A DNA stretch of 64,000 nt. Source: Crocinitomicaceae bacterium (GTDB lineage Bacteria > Bacteroidota > Bacteroidia > Flavobacteriales_D > Crocinitomicaceae). Location: contig JAQVCM010000004.1 of assembly GCA_028689775.1 (NCBI GenBank), positions 124,001 to 188,000 on the forward strand, given 5' to 3'. The notes beneath the pieces are model-generated. The model searched no databases and was not told the origin of the DNA. It saw nothing but the letters and a program-made list of their open reading frames with translations. The position numbers were made by a program, and so were the translations under genes. Positions 19,416 to 27,497 of the stretch are shown piece after piece (the stretch's first letter is position 1; every line of letters begins with the position of its first letter).

Positions 19416-20111
19416 TCAACAATCCCAAACAATTGGTGCTTTTCCATGTTGAAGAAGGTATTGATTGCTTTGACTAAAAGGCTTACTTCCTTGAAAGGAC
19501 ACAAAATCCTTCCCTGATTTGGTAACGCCCAACGGAGAAGGATGAGAACTTTTGATAATCAAGTTTTCTTCCCCATTCAAATTCGCTGCTTTTGCATGCG
19601 CATATCTTCCCCACAATAAATAAACGGCATGCGTTTTCTTTTCATTCAAAATCTGAATAATTGCATCGGTAAATCGTTCCCAACCTTTCTTTGCATGACT
19701 ATTAGTTACACCTTCTCGAAGGGTCAATATAGAATTGAGGAGCAACACACCTTGATTCGCCCAATGGGATAAATCACCAGAAACAGGCGCAGGTATTCCT
19801 AAATCTGCTGTCAATTCTTTAAAAATATTCACCAAACTTTTGGGAAGAGGTCGCACATGTTCATCAATTGAAAAACACAAACCGTGCGCATGGCCTTTGG
19901 TTGGATAAGGATCTTGACCCAAAATCACTACGTTTACCGCTTCAAAAGGACAAGCATTCAAAGCACGAAAAACCTCCGTTTCTTTCGGGAAAATTTGATC
20001 AGGATGCAATGCCCTTTCTTCCTGCACATAGCGCATCAATTCAATAAAATAGGGTTGATTCATTTCCGTTTTGAGAAGTTCTCCCCAAGTTCCTTTGATT
20101 GGATTTTCCAT
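19416..20111 (-). CDS. ung: Uracil-DNA glycosylase
   Basis: A 231-residue family 1 UDG that excises uracil from DNA to start base-excision repair. The water-activating loop GQDPYPTKGHAHG is intact with D67, and the DNA-intercalation/catalytic loop SSHPSPLG carries the conserved His. Length and motif spacing match E. coli Ung. The start ATG at 20111 is 4 nt downstream of a -7 promoter box, pointing to a leaderless transcript. It is divergent from a lipoprotein gene whose promoter shows the same arrangement. Confidence 0.96.
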   Translation of the reverse strand: MENPIKGTWGELLKTEMNQPYFIELMRYVQEERALHPDQIFPKETEVFRALNACPFEAVNVVILGQDPYPTKGHAHGLCFSIDEHVRPLPKSLVNIFKELTADLGIPAPVSGDLSHWANQGVLLLNSILTLREGVTNSHAKKGWERFTDAIIQILNEKKTHAVYLLWGRYAHAKAANLNGEENLIIKSSHPSPLGVTKSGKDFVSFQGSKPFSQSNQYLLQHGKAPIVWDC

Positions 20112-20115
20112 GGAA

Positions 20116-20123
20116 CAAATTTA
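20116..20123 (-). promoter_or_regulatory. -7 box TAAATTTG of ung
   Basis: Matches TAnnTTTG on the minus strand and ends 4 nt before the ung ATG. Confidence 0.5.
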
Positions 20124-20191
20124 AGAGCAATAATTTGGAAACCAATTTCGTTTAAAAGATATTTAAATGCCATTTTAATTCCTTGAAAGGA

Positions 20192-20224
20192 TTTGATGGA
20201 ATACATAATTTCCGATTATATTTG
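20192..20224 (+). promoter_or_regulatory. Promoter of the 20229 lipoprotein gene
   Basis: A -33-like TTTG at 20192-20195 and a -7 box TATATTTG at 20217-20224 are 21 nt apart, a good Bacteroidota promoter. The -7 box ends 4 nt before the ATG, implying a leaderless mRNA. Confidence 0.6.
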
Positions 20225-20228
20225 TAAC

Positions 20229-21023
20229 ATGAATGCAAGGAACCTTTTTTTAATGATACCGATTACTTTTTTATTTGCATGTACAAATCAAGAAGTTGAA
20301 ACTGAAACCGAAGAGCCAACAAAAGTGGTTGTAAACGAGAAAAATTTGAGTTTTGAAGAAAGAGCAGAGCGACACATTACGGGTTCACTCTCTATTCCAG
20401 CAACCGAAAAAATAAGTATTCAATATTATAAAGCACATTTGAATGCAGATAATAACGAAGATGCCATCATCGTTGTAAATCGTTTGGAATTTGCCAAAGC
20501 TGAGGTAAATAAATTACCAAATGCGGCATACATCAGTAAACTGGGTTACATGGGAAATTACAATTATTTCGTTTTATACGATGGAGCAAAAGACAAATTT
20601 TCAGTTCCAATTGCAACACCTTCAAGTGCTTTGACTCCTTTAAAAGTGAAATTTGAAAACATTTACTCCGATATTTATTCCAATTTGACCATCGAATACC
20701 GCATGCGGAACTCTGCATTTAAGAATTTTTACTTCTTAGAAAACGGAATTCTTCAGAAAGTATTTCAAACAAAAATCTACGATTACATTGGAACAGATAA
20801 ACCAGAAGCATTTTTTATAGAATATACCAAAGGAAGTATCAGTGCACCAAAAGACATGTTGGTGTATGAAGGTGTTATCAAAGATTATTCAGCTGACATC
20901 AAGGACATTTACGATTACAATCCAATCATTGAAAAAAAGAAAAATGCAAAGTTGGTGCTGACGTGGTTTTACAATCCAGCAATTGCGGCGTATATGACAC
21001 CGGAAACGAAACCTAGGGATTAA
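20229..21023 (+). CDS. Lipoprotein of unknown function
   Basis: A 264-residue lipoprotein from the ATG at 20229, with signal peptide and lipobox TFLFAC (C18), followed by an acidic E/T-rich linker (about 20-35). The rest is a mixed fold with several aromatic-rich strands; no family was recognised. An upstream start at 20193 would include the promoter, and a start at 20250 would leave too short a signal peptide. It is monocistronic, divergent from ung. Location (inner or outer membrane, periplasmic side) is inferred from the lipobox only. Confidence 0.75.
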   Translation: MNARNLFLMIPITFLFACTNQEVETETEEPTKVVVNEKNLSFEERAERHITGSLSIPATEKISIQYYKAHLNADNNEDAIIVVNRLEFAKAEVNKLPNAAYISKLGYMGNYNYFVLYDGAKDKFSVPIATPSSALTPLKVKFENIYSDIYSNLTIEYRMRNSAFKNFYFLENGILQKVFQTKIYDYIGTDKPEAFFIEYTKGSISAPKDMLVYEGVIKDYSADIKDIYDYNPIIEKKKNAKLVLTWFYNPAIAAYMTPETKPRD

Positions 21024-21158
21024 GCTATTCAGCGATAATTTATTGACTGTCAATATTTTTTTTTCGAAAATGTAAGGATGAGATTTTTAAACCATTCTTA
21101 TTCTCTAAAGTAGAAAGAGAGGCGGACTGTGCTCCTTATATTCTCACTGAAAATTGAA

Positions 21159-21734
21159 ATGAAAACACATCAGAAAAAGACATATAAAAACATTGACTTT
21201 ACAGGGAAAACGTTACGAAATACGGAGTTTTATCAATGTATTTTTGACGGTTGTAATTTCACTGATAGCGACCTTACGGGAAATAGTTTTGAAGATTGTA
21301 ATTTTGAAAATTGCAATTTCTCGATGTCTAAAATCAGAAATACTGGCTTTAGAAATGCCATCTTTCGGGAATGCAAACTAATAGGTCTTGATTTTAGTGC
21401 TTGTAATCCATTTTTATTCTCTTTTACATTTTACAGCTGCAACCTCGAATTTTGCACTTTTTTTGGCGGAAAATTACAGAAAACAAACTTCGACAAATGT
21501 TCGTTGAGAGACACCGATTTTTCTGAAGCAAATCTGAGTAGTGCCGTTTTTTCTGAATGTGATTTAAGTGGTGTTATCTTCTACAATACGATTCTAGAAA
21601 AAGCTGATTTTCGAACTGCTAAAAACTACGCCATCGATCCGGAAGTCAATAAAATAAAGAATGCTCGGTTTTCTGGATTTAACTTGGAAGGTTTGCTCAA
21701 CAAGTACCAATTGAAAATTGAATACGAACACTAA
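21159..21734 (+). CDS. Pentapeptide-repeat protein, Qnr/McbG-like
   Basis: A 191-residue protein made almost wholly of pentapeptide repeats (A/C/N-D/F-L/F-x-x), for example CNFTDSDLTGNSFEDCNFENC, which form a right-handed quadrilateral beta-helix. The C-terminal end reads ADFRTAKNYAIDPEVNKIK then ARFSGFNLEGLL, closely recalling the ending of Qnr-type DNA-gyrase-protecting proteins. Like Qnr it shows a break in the regular repeats near CNPFLFSF. Chromosomal homologues are common in Bacteroidota and their native role is mostly unknown. I prefer the ATG at 21159 over 21129 because repeats begin soon after it. Gyrase binding is inference. Confidence 0.8.
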   Translation: MKTHQKKTYKNIDFTGKTLRNTEFYQCIFDGCNFTDSDLTGNSFEDCNFENCNFSMSKIRNTGFRNAIFRECKLIGLDFSACNPFLFSFTFYSCNLEFCTFFGGKLQKTNFDKCSLRDTDFSEANLSSAVFSECDLSGVIFYNTILEKADFRTAKNYAIDPEVNKIKNARFSGFNLEGLLNKYQLKIEYEH

Positions 21735-21782
21735 ATAAGCATTATCAAGCAGAAATTATTGCTTTTTAAAACACAACGATTC

Positions 21783-22712
21783 TTAGTGTGTAATTTTTCC
21801 AGCCAATAAATAAATCACGGCCATTCTGATCGCAACTCCATTTTCAACTTGATCCAAGATGATTGATTGTTTGCTATCTGCCACGTCAGAAGTAATCTCT
21901 ACACCACGATTGATTGGCCCTGGATGCATCACAATAATTTCTTTATCCAATGAATCTAAGATCTCTTTGTTCAAGCCAAACTGCATGCTATATTCACGCA
22001 AAGAAGGGAAAAATTTGATGTCTTGTCTTTCCAACTGAATGCGCAACATGTTTGCAACGTCACACCATTCCAATGCTTTTCTAAGGTTGTGCTCTACTTT
22101 CACTCCCAATTCGTGAATGAATTTAGGAATCAACGTCGTTGGCCCGCAAACCATGACTTCAGCACCTAACTTTTGCAGGCAATAAATATTTGAAAGGGCA
22201 ACGCGAGAATGCAAAATATCGCCAATGATGACAACTTTTTTACCGGCAACATCACCATATTTTTCGCGGATGGAAAATGCATCCAACAAAGCTTGTGTTG
22301 GGTGTTCGTGTGTTCCGTCTCCAGCATTGACAATTTTTGCTTTCACTTTTTTAGAAAGGAATAAAGCGGCTCCCGGATTTGGGTGACGCATCACCACCAT
22401 GTCTACTTTCATCGCCAAGATGTTGTTGACGGTATCCACCAACGTTTCTCCTTTGGTAACCGAGCTGCTTGAAGCGCTGAAATTGATGACATCAGCAGAA
22501 AGTCTTTTTTGTGCCAACTCAAAGGATAATCTCGTTCTGGTAGAGTTTTCAAAAAACAAATTGGCAATGGTAATATCTCGAAGCGAAGGAACTTTTTTAA
22601 TAGGTCTGTTGATCACTTCTTTAAAACTATCAGCCGTTTGAAAAATCAATTGAATGTCTTTTTCAGTAAGGTCTTTTATCCCTGTTAAATGTTCAACGCT
22701 TAAATTATCCAT
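21783..22712 (-). CDS. pyrB: Aspartate carbamoyltransferase catalytic chain
   Basis: A 309-residue enzyme joining carbamoyl phosphate and aspartate in pyrimidine synthesis. The carbamoyl-phosphate loop STRTR is residues 57-61, and the DGTHEHPTQALLD signature and HPGPINRG are intact. Its ATG lies inside the end of pyrR (8-nt overlap), so the two are translationally coupled. No pyrI regulatory chain is adjacent, so it is probably the unregulated trimeric form paired with PyrR. Confidence 0.95.
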   Translation of the reverse strand: MDNLSVEHLTGIKDLTEKDIQLIFQTADSFKEVINRPIKKVPSLRDITIANLFFENSTRTRLSFELAQKRLSADVINFSASSSSVTKGETLVDTVNNILAMKVDMVVMRHPNPGAALFLSKKVKAKIVNAGDGTHEHPTQALLDAFSIREKYGDVAGKKVVIIGDILHSRVALSNIYCLQKLGAEVMVCGPTTLIPKFIHELGVKVEHNLRKALEWCDVANMLRIQLERQDIKFFPSLREYSMQFGLNKEILDSLDKEIIVMHPGPINRGVEITSDVADSKQSIILDQVENGVAIRMAVIYLLAGKITH

Positions 22713-23253
22713 TGTGATCTGGTGTGTATAAAACTACTTTGTCTTCTCCTTCTATTTCTTTCCATTCTACCGAAACACGTTCAGAAGCAATGGTGTCAAT
22801 TATTTTGCCAACGTAATCAGCCTGAATCGGTAAATCTCGTTTAAATCTTCGATCGATAAACGTAACCAATTCAACACTTTTGGGTCTACCAAAAGCCATC
22901 AAGGCATCAATTCCTGAGCGTATTGTTCGTCCAGTAAATAGAACATCATCTACCAAAACCACTTTTTTATTTTCAATGATAAAATCGATGTTGGTAGCAC
23001 TTGGTATAATTGGGTTCTCTCTTCGTCTAAAATCATCCCGGAAAAAGGTGATATCCAGGTTTCCGCAAACAACGGGTGCTCCTAGGATTTCTTCCAATCG
23101 AGATTTCAAACGATTCAACAAATGAATCCCGCGAGGCTGAAGTCCAATCAATACCGTATTTGAAAAATCGTTGTGATTTTCGATGAGTTGATAACAAAGT
23201 CTATTGAGCGTTAACTCGATGCGCTTTTCGTTTAGAATGACTTGTTTTTCCAT
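22705..23253 (-). CDS. pyrR: PyrR uracil phosphoribosyltransferase / pyrimidine regulator
   Basis: A 182-residue type I phosphoribosyltransferase with PRPP loop VVLVDDVLFTGRTI. In Bacillus PyrR binds pyr mRNA and drives transcription attenuation, and it also makes UMP from uracil. I chose the ATG at 23253; the TTG at 23262 falls in the promoter box. The box ends 6 nt before this ATG, so there is no room for an upstream attenuator or anti-antiterminator hairpin. PyrR here may act mainly as an enzyme, or by binding elsewhere. It overlaps pyrB by 8 nt. Confidence 0.9.
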   Translation of the reverse strand: MEKQVILNEKRIELTLNRLCYQLIENHNDFSNTVLIGLQPRGIHLLNRLKSRLEEILGAPVVCGNLDITFFRDDFRRRENPIIPSATNIDFIIENKKVVLVDDVLFTGRTIRSGIDALMAFGRPKSVELVTFIDRRFKRDLPIQADYVGKIIDTIASERVSVEWKEIEGEDKVVLYTPDHNG

Positions 23254-23259
23254 CGGTAG

Positions 23260-23267
23260 CAAAGATA
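23260..23267 (-). promoter_or_regulatory. -7 box TATCTTTG of pyrR-pyrB
   Basis: Matches TAnnTTTG on the minus strand and ends 6 nt before the pyrR ATG. It overlaps the end of the intergenic gap to the aminotransferase gene, only 10 nt from that stop codon. Confidence 0.6.
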
Positions 23268-23276
23268 ATTAAAATT

Positions 23277-24149
23277 TTAATTTTCTGGTTGCACTTCCAA
23301 TTCTCTTTCCCAATGATCGTTTAAAAGAGCTTGAATTTTTCGTGCAGTCACGTTAAAATAGCGTTTGGTTCTGTATCCGCCAACCCAAGAAATTCCTCGA
23401 ATTGCATTGGTTAAGAAAATTTCATCCGCCGCTAATAAATTTTGAGGTAAAATAGCACATTCATACACTTTGATACCGTGTTTAACGGCCAAGTTGATGA
23501 TTTGCATGCGCATTGTTCCAGCTAAACAACCTTCGTCGAGTCCTGGCGTATATAAAACTCCGTTGCTGACAACAAATAAGTTTGAATTTGAACTCTCAAT
23601 GATGATTCCTTTTTCGTTGCTGATCAACAAATCGTCCAATTGTTTTTCTTTTGCTGAAATCGCAGTCATCACATAAAGTAAACCATTCTTAGTCTTATAA
23701 TTGGCTAGAAAATTGTTTTGCTTTTTCATGTCGATGGAAATATCAATTTCCAAACCTTTCGAGTTCAATTCAAAATAATTAGCTTCATACGGATAAACTT
23801 CTATAAAGTAGGAAACTTCATTGGTTTCCGGAAAATAAGTTCCGCCAGAAGATCGATCTATGGAAACACGACACTTTCCTCCTTCTTTGATCTCGGATTT
23901 ATCAATTAATTCTTGAATTTTTTCCTCAAAAAATAAAGGTGTATAATAAACAGGCAAACGCATTCTCAACGCTTTTGCGCCTTCTTGAATTCGATTGAAA
24001 TGATTGGAAATGTTGATGGGTTTTCCATTCATAATGCGAATACTCTCGAAAAGTCCATCACCGTACAAATACGATCTGTTTCCTGCTGAAATGGTTGCGC
24101 CATTGTTTGGTAAAATGACTCCATTGCTATTTACGTACGTTTCTGCCAT
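23277..24149 (-). CDS. Class IV PLP-dependent aminotransferase
   Basis: A 290-residue fold-type IV enzyme. The PLP lysine is probably K152 in LANYKTKNGL, and the later motifs ESSNSNLFVV and LAADEIFLTNAIRG are typical. Family members are branched-chain aminotransferase, D-amino-acid aminotransferase and 4-amino-4-deoxychorismate lyase (PabC). The short length and the ESSNSNLF motif fit the PabC/D-Ala-transaminase side rather than IlvE, but the substrate cannot be fixed by eye. It lies just upstream of pyrR on the same strand, 23 nt from its ATG, though pyrR has its own promoter box in between. Confidence 0.8.
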   Translation of the reverse strand: MAETYVNSNGVILPNNGATISAGNRSYLYGDGLFESIRIMNGKPINISNHFNRIQEGAKALRMRLPVYYTPLFFEEKIQELIDKSEIKEGGKCRVSIDRSSGGTYFPETNEVSYFIEVYPYEANYFELNSKGLEIDISIDMKKQNNFLANYKTKNGLLYVMTAISAKEKQLDDLLISNEKGIIIESSNSNLFVVSNGVLYTPGLDEGCLAGTMRMQIINLAVKHGIKVYECAILPQNLLAADEIFLTNAIRGISWVGGYRTKRYFNVTARKIQALLNDHWERELEVQPEN

Positions 24150-24663
24150 TTACTTTCAAAAATTGAATTAAGTTGCGTTTTCCAAGGTCAATATTAACAA
24201 TTATAAATGTATATTCATTCCAATTTTTCATAAGAAAAAGGAATTTTAGTATAGATTATCGCTTTTTTTGCTTGAAATTGATTCAATATTTCCTTTTTAC
24301 TCAAAGTTCAAGCTTTCAATCGCTTTGAAATTTGTAGAACCAATTTATTTTGCGCGTAAAATAACGAATCTCTGATCAATAAATTTTCAAATGAGATCGA
24401 AGATTTCTCGATGCAAAAAAGTATCGTCGAAAAGACAGGAATAAAGAGTAGTTAGTGTTTTTTTTCCACTGAACCTTTCTTTCCGAAAAATTTCAATAGA
24501 AATTTGAGGAAACTTTGTAAAGTGAAAATTTAAATCAATTAAAATACTGACTATCAATACTTCTTACTTATTTGTTCGGTTTTTATGAAACAAGATTGCC
24601 GTAAAATATGTACTTTTACATGATATCTTTTACTTCACTTCAATTCGTTTATATCATCAACGT
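24150..24663. other. Gene-free AT-rich gap
   Basis: About 510 bases between divergent genes. No open frame, tRNA or clear terminator was seen. A short perfect hairpin, ATGTA-CTTTT-TACAT, near 24608-24622 overlaps a weak -7-like TACTTTTA, which could be the promoter of the DUF3592 gene. The remainder is low-complexity A/T. Confidence 0.4.
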
Positions 24664-25161
24664 ATGCGCATCTTAAAACTTTTTATTTTCTCCACTTTTC
24701 TATTATTTTGTTTGACTGTCATTGGAGGTGGATTTTATGCCATTTACAAAACCACTTATCTGCAGAAAAATGGAATTCATGTAACTGGAACTGTGGTCGG
24801 AATTAAAATTTCGGATGCACGAAGCAACAGCGAACAAATGCGTGAAAACAAAGTTGATTATACCTATTATCCGATCTTTAAATATCCAACTCAAACGGAT
24901 AGTATTTCGTCACTTTCGATGAATGGTGGAAACGAAATCAAATGGAAAGTTGGAGATACTACTTCCTTGATTTATCATCCAAAAAAGCACGCGATCTTTG
25001 TCGAAGCAGATTCTATTTCAACAGGATATTGGACTGGAATAATCACTTCTCTTTTTGGAGGAGCATTGCTCGCTTTGGTTATTTACCTTCGAAATCGTTT
25101 CAGCGAAAAAAGTCGCATCAAGGAATTTGAAGGAGAGTTTAAAAAGGATGAACCCGCTTAA
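24664..25161 (+). CDS. DUF3592-type membrane protein
   Basis: A 165-residue protein with one hydrophobic segment near 7-28 and a second near 122-142, separated by a beta-rich extracytoplasmic domain containing VTGTVVGIKIS and VDYTYYPIFKYPT, then VGDTTSLIYHPK. This arrangement fits the DUF3592 family, whose function is not known. The C-terminus is charged and probably cytoplasmic. It overlaps the convergent rhomboid gene by 4 bp. Alternative: an unrelated bitopic sensor-like protein, though the core motif favours DUF3592. Confidence 0.7.
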   Translation: MRILKLFIFSTFLLFCLTVIGGGFYAIYKTTYLQKNGIHVTGTVVGIKISDARSNSEQMRENKVDYTYYPIFKYPTQTDSISSLSMNGGNEIKWKVGDTTSLIYHPKKHAIFVEADSISTGYWTGIITSLFGGALLALVIYLRNRFSEKSRIKEFEGEFKKDEPA

Positions 25162-25769
25162 AATATTTGCGCAAAAAATTCTTTTCCTTTGTCGATGTTG
25201 ATAATCAAGATATAAACAATTCCAAAGAGCGCTCCACCTATGTGCGCATCGTGCGCAATGTTACTTCTTCCTTTTCTAAATGCATAGTATTCAATTGCTA
25301 AATATAAAGGTCCAAAAATGTAGGCTTTGATTGGGAAAAGTGCCATGATGTACAAACTTTCATTCGGCGACCACAATACAAACGCAAAAATCACTGCAGA
25401 AACAGATCCCGAAGCTCCTAAAGATTGGTAGTTTGGATTGTCCTGATTTCTAGAATATGGCCACATCGTTGCAAATAATCCACCGATGAAAAACAACACC
25501 AAAAAGTGAATGCTTCCGGCTTCCATTCCGTATGTCATTTTTAACATCATTTCCATGTAACTTCCAAAGAAATAAAATGAAAACATGTTGAAAAATAAGT
25601 GACCCCAATCTGCATGAATCATCAAATGTGAAATAAATCGACTGTATTGATTGTGGTGTTTCACATCATACGGAGAAAAAGTCATTTTATTGATCATCGA
25701 CTGTGAACTGAATCCTTGGACAGAAACTAGTACAATTACAGCCATGATGATGTAAGTAATTATGGGCAT
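25158..25769 (-). CDS. Rhomboid family intramembrane serine protease
   Basis: A 203-residue, roughly six-helix membrane protease. The catalytic serine is S120 in LGASGSV, its partner histidine is H176 in AHDAHIGGAL, and the HADWGHLFFNM loop (H57, N61) forms the oxyanion site. All are intact, so it should cleave transmembrane substrates. The short length, lacking cytoplasmic extensions, is typical of bacterial rhomboids. It is convergent with the DUF3592 gene (4-bp overlap). Substrates are unknown. Confidence 0.92.
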   Translation of the reverse strand: MPIITYIIMAVIVLVSVQGFSSQSMINKMTFSPYDVKHHNQYSRFISHLMIHADWGHLFFNMFSFYFFGSYMEMMLKMTYGMEAGSIHFLVLFFIGGLFATMWPYSRNQDNPNYQSLGASGSVSAVIFAFVLWSPNESLYIMALFPIKAYIFGPLYLAIEYYAFRKGRSNIAHDAHIGGALFGIVYILIINIDKGKEFFAQIF

Positions 25770-25826
25770 TTAAATGGGGATTTTTAACATTTACTATCCG
25801 GTAAAATTAACTAATTTCACAACGAT

Positions 25827-27389
25827 ATGAAAGCTTTTATTACATCCATTCTCTTAATATTACTTGCCGTTTCTTGTGGATCTCCACGAATTGAAGAATC
25901 TTTGTCAAACAAATTAATCAGCACCGAGAAAAAAATTGAATACATCCTCAGTCCAGAATTTGACATCGACCTCGGCTTCAATGCCGAAGGAAAAGAGTTA
26001 CTTCTGAATTTTTATCGAGACAGAGGATTTAAATCGCTTTGGATCGAAAAAGATTCTTTGAGTGAAAAAGGAAAAACATTACAGCATTATCTTAAAAACC
26101 CAATTTTATTTGGCATGTCTAAAAAACGACAAGGTGCTATAAAATGGTCGAAGGAATATGCTACTGAAAATGAAGTGATCATCACGTATCTATTAGCGAG
26201 CATGCATCCTGATTTAAAGCACGGCATCCTCGACTCTTCCAGAACTCAATTCAAACCGACTCAATTTGTTTCTCTTGAGTCATTAGATACCCTGCTCGAT
26301 TTCACAGCGGATGCAAAAGAAATAGCGCACAAAATCATCAAATGGGGACCAACGGATACCACGTATCAAAAGCTAGCATTCGGACTTTTTGACTATGCAG
26401 CTACTCATAATTTAAGCGCGAAAAAAGTGGAAATGCCTTCTCAAAAGGAAGATTCTATCCAATCTTTTGAAATGGCGAGACAGATTTTAATCGAAAAACA
26501 CTATTTGTCAGAAGCTGATAGTTTGGCGCGAACCAGCATAGCTCTTAAAAAATTTCAAGCAGACAATGGAAATAAAAATGACGGAATCATTGGACAAAGT
26601 ACCATCGATGCGTTAACCGAAACGGATTTACATAAATGTCAGCGCGCTGCATTGGCAATGGAAAAATGGCGCTGGAAAAATGCATTTCCGAATCGATTTA
26701 TCTGGGTAAATATTCCGGAGTACACGTTGCGATTTTACGACCAAGATACCTTGCGCAGCGAAAACAAAGTCATCGTTGGTCGATATGCGAATCAAACGCC
26801 AGAGTTCAACGCAAAATTAAACTCCATCGTGGTTTATCCCTATTGGAATGTTCCTTATTCGATCACCAGCAAAGAAATGTTGCCAGAAGCCAAAAAGAAT
26901 CCGAATTATTTTGAACGGAATCATTTGAAACTCTTCAAAAAAGAGGAAGAAATAGATCCAAACTCGGTCAATTGGAGTAAAATAAAAGATGAAACTTTTC
27001 CGTACAAAGTGCGCCAAGAACCAGGTTTTCACAATTCTCTGGGTATTTTAAAGTTAGAATTCAGTAACAATTACTCCGTTTACATTCACGACACGCCAAG
27101 TAAAAGCTTATTCAACACCATCGAAAGAAATTATTCGCATGGCTGTGTACGATGTCAAAACGTCGTTGATTTAGCAAAAACCATCTTAATTGCTGATGAA
27201 AACAAACACCTTCCAGATTCCTTAGATACTTTACTTTTTCGTGCTACTAATTACACAATTTCGTTGAAAAAGCGTATTCCAATCTACTTGGATTACATCA
27301 CGGTCATGCCGAAATATCCAAATAAATTACTTTTCTTAAAAGATGTTTATTTGAAAGATGAAAAATACATATCGATTCTATTTTCTTGA
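25827..27389 (+). CDS. L,D-transpeptidase (YcbB-like) lipoprotein
   Basis: A 520-residue protein with lipobox LAVSC (C17). A peptidoglycan-binding domain lies around 215-275 (ALKKFQADNGNKNDGIIGQSTIDAL), and a YkuD catalytic domain around 300-465 ends with SHGCVRC (H438, C440). It would form 3-3 cross-links in peptidoglycan or attach proteins, in the periplasm. Length and order match the large YcbB/LdtD class, not the short YkuD class. It is divergent from the rhomboid gene. No promoter box with the full consensus was found in the 57-bp gap. Confidence 0.9.
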   Translation: MKAFITSILLILLAVSCGSPRIEESLSNKLISTEKKIEYILSPEFDIDLGFNAEGKELLLNFYRDRGFKSLWIEKDSLSEKGKTLQHYLKNPILFGMSKKRQGAIKWSKEYATENEVIITYLLASMHPDLKHGILDSSRTQFKPTQFVSLESLDTLLDFTADAKEIAHKIIKWGPTDTTYQKLAFGLFDYAATHNLSAKKVEMPSQKEDSIQSFEMARQILIEKHYLSEADSLARTSIALKKFQADNGNKNDGIIGQSTIDALTETDLHKCQRAALAMEKWRWKNAFPNRFIWVNIPEYTLRFYDQDTLRSENKVIVGRYANQTPEFNAKLNSIVVYPYWNVPYSITSKEMLPEAKKNPNYFERNHLKLFKKEEEIDPNSVNWSKIKDETFPYKVRQEPGFHNSLGILKLEFSNNYSVYIHDTPSKSLFNTIERNYSHGCVRCQNVVDLAKTILIADENKHLPDSLDTLLFRATNYTISLKKRIPIYLDYITVMPKYPNKLLFLKDVYLKDEKYISILFS

Positions 27390-27497
27390 ATTTTTGTTGC
27401 GTAAATCACTTTCATTCTCAAATTTTAGTACCTTTAAATTCTATTCAAATACGGATGCTAATCTTTAAATCTATGAACATCCCTCAAAAACAATTGT

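Noticed and set aside
21735..21782. Terminator between the pentapeptide gene and pyrB
   Set aside because: Only a 5-bp stem (AAGCA/TGCTT) is present; too weak to call.
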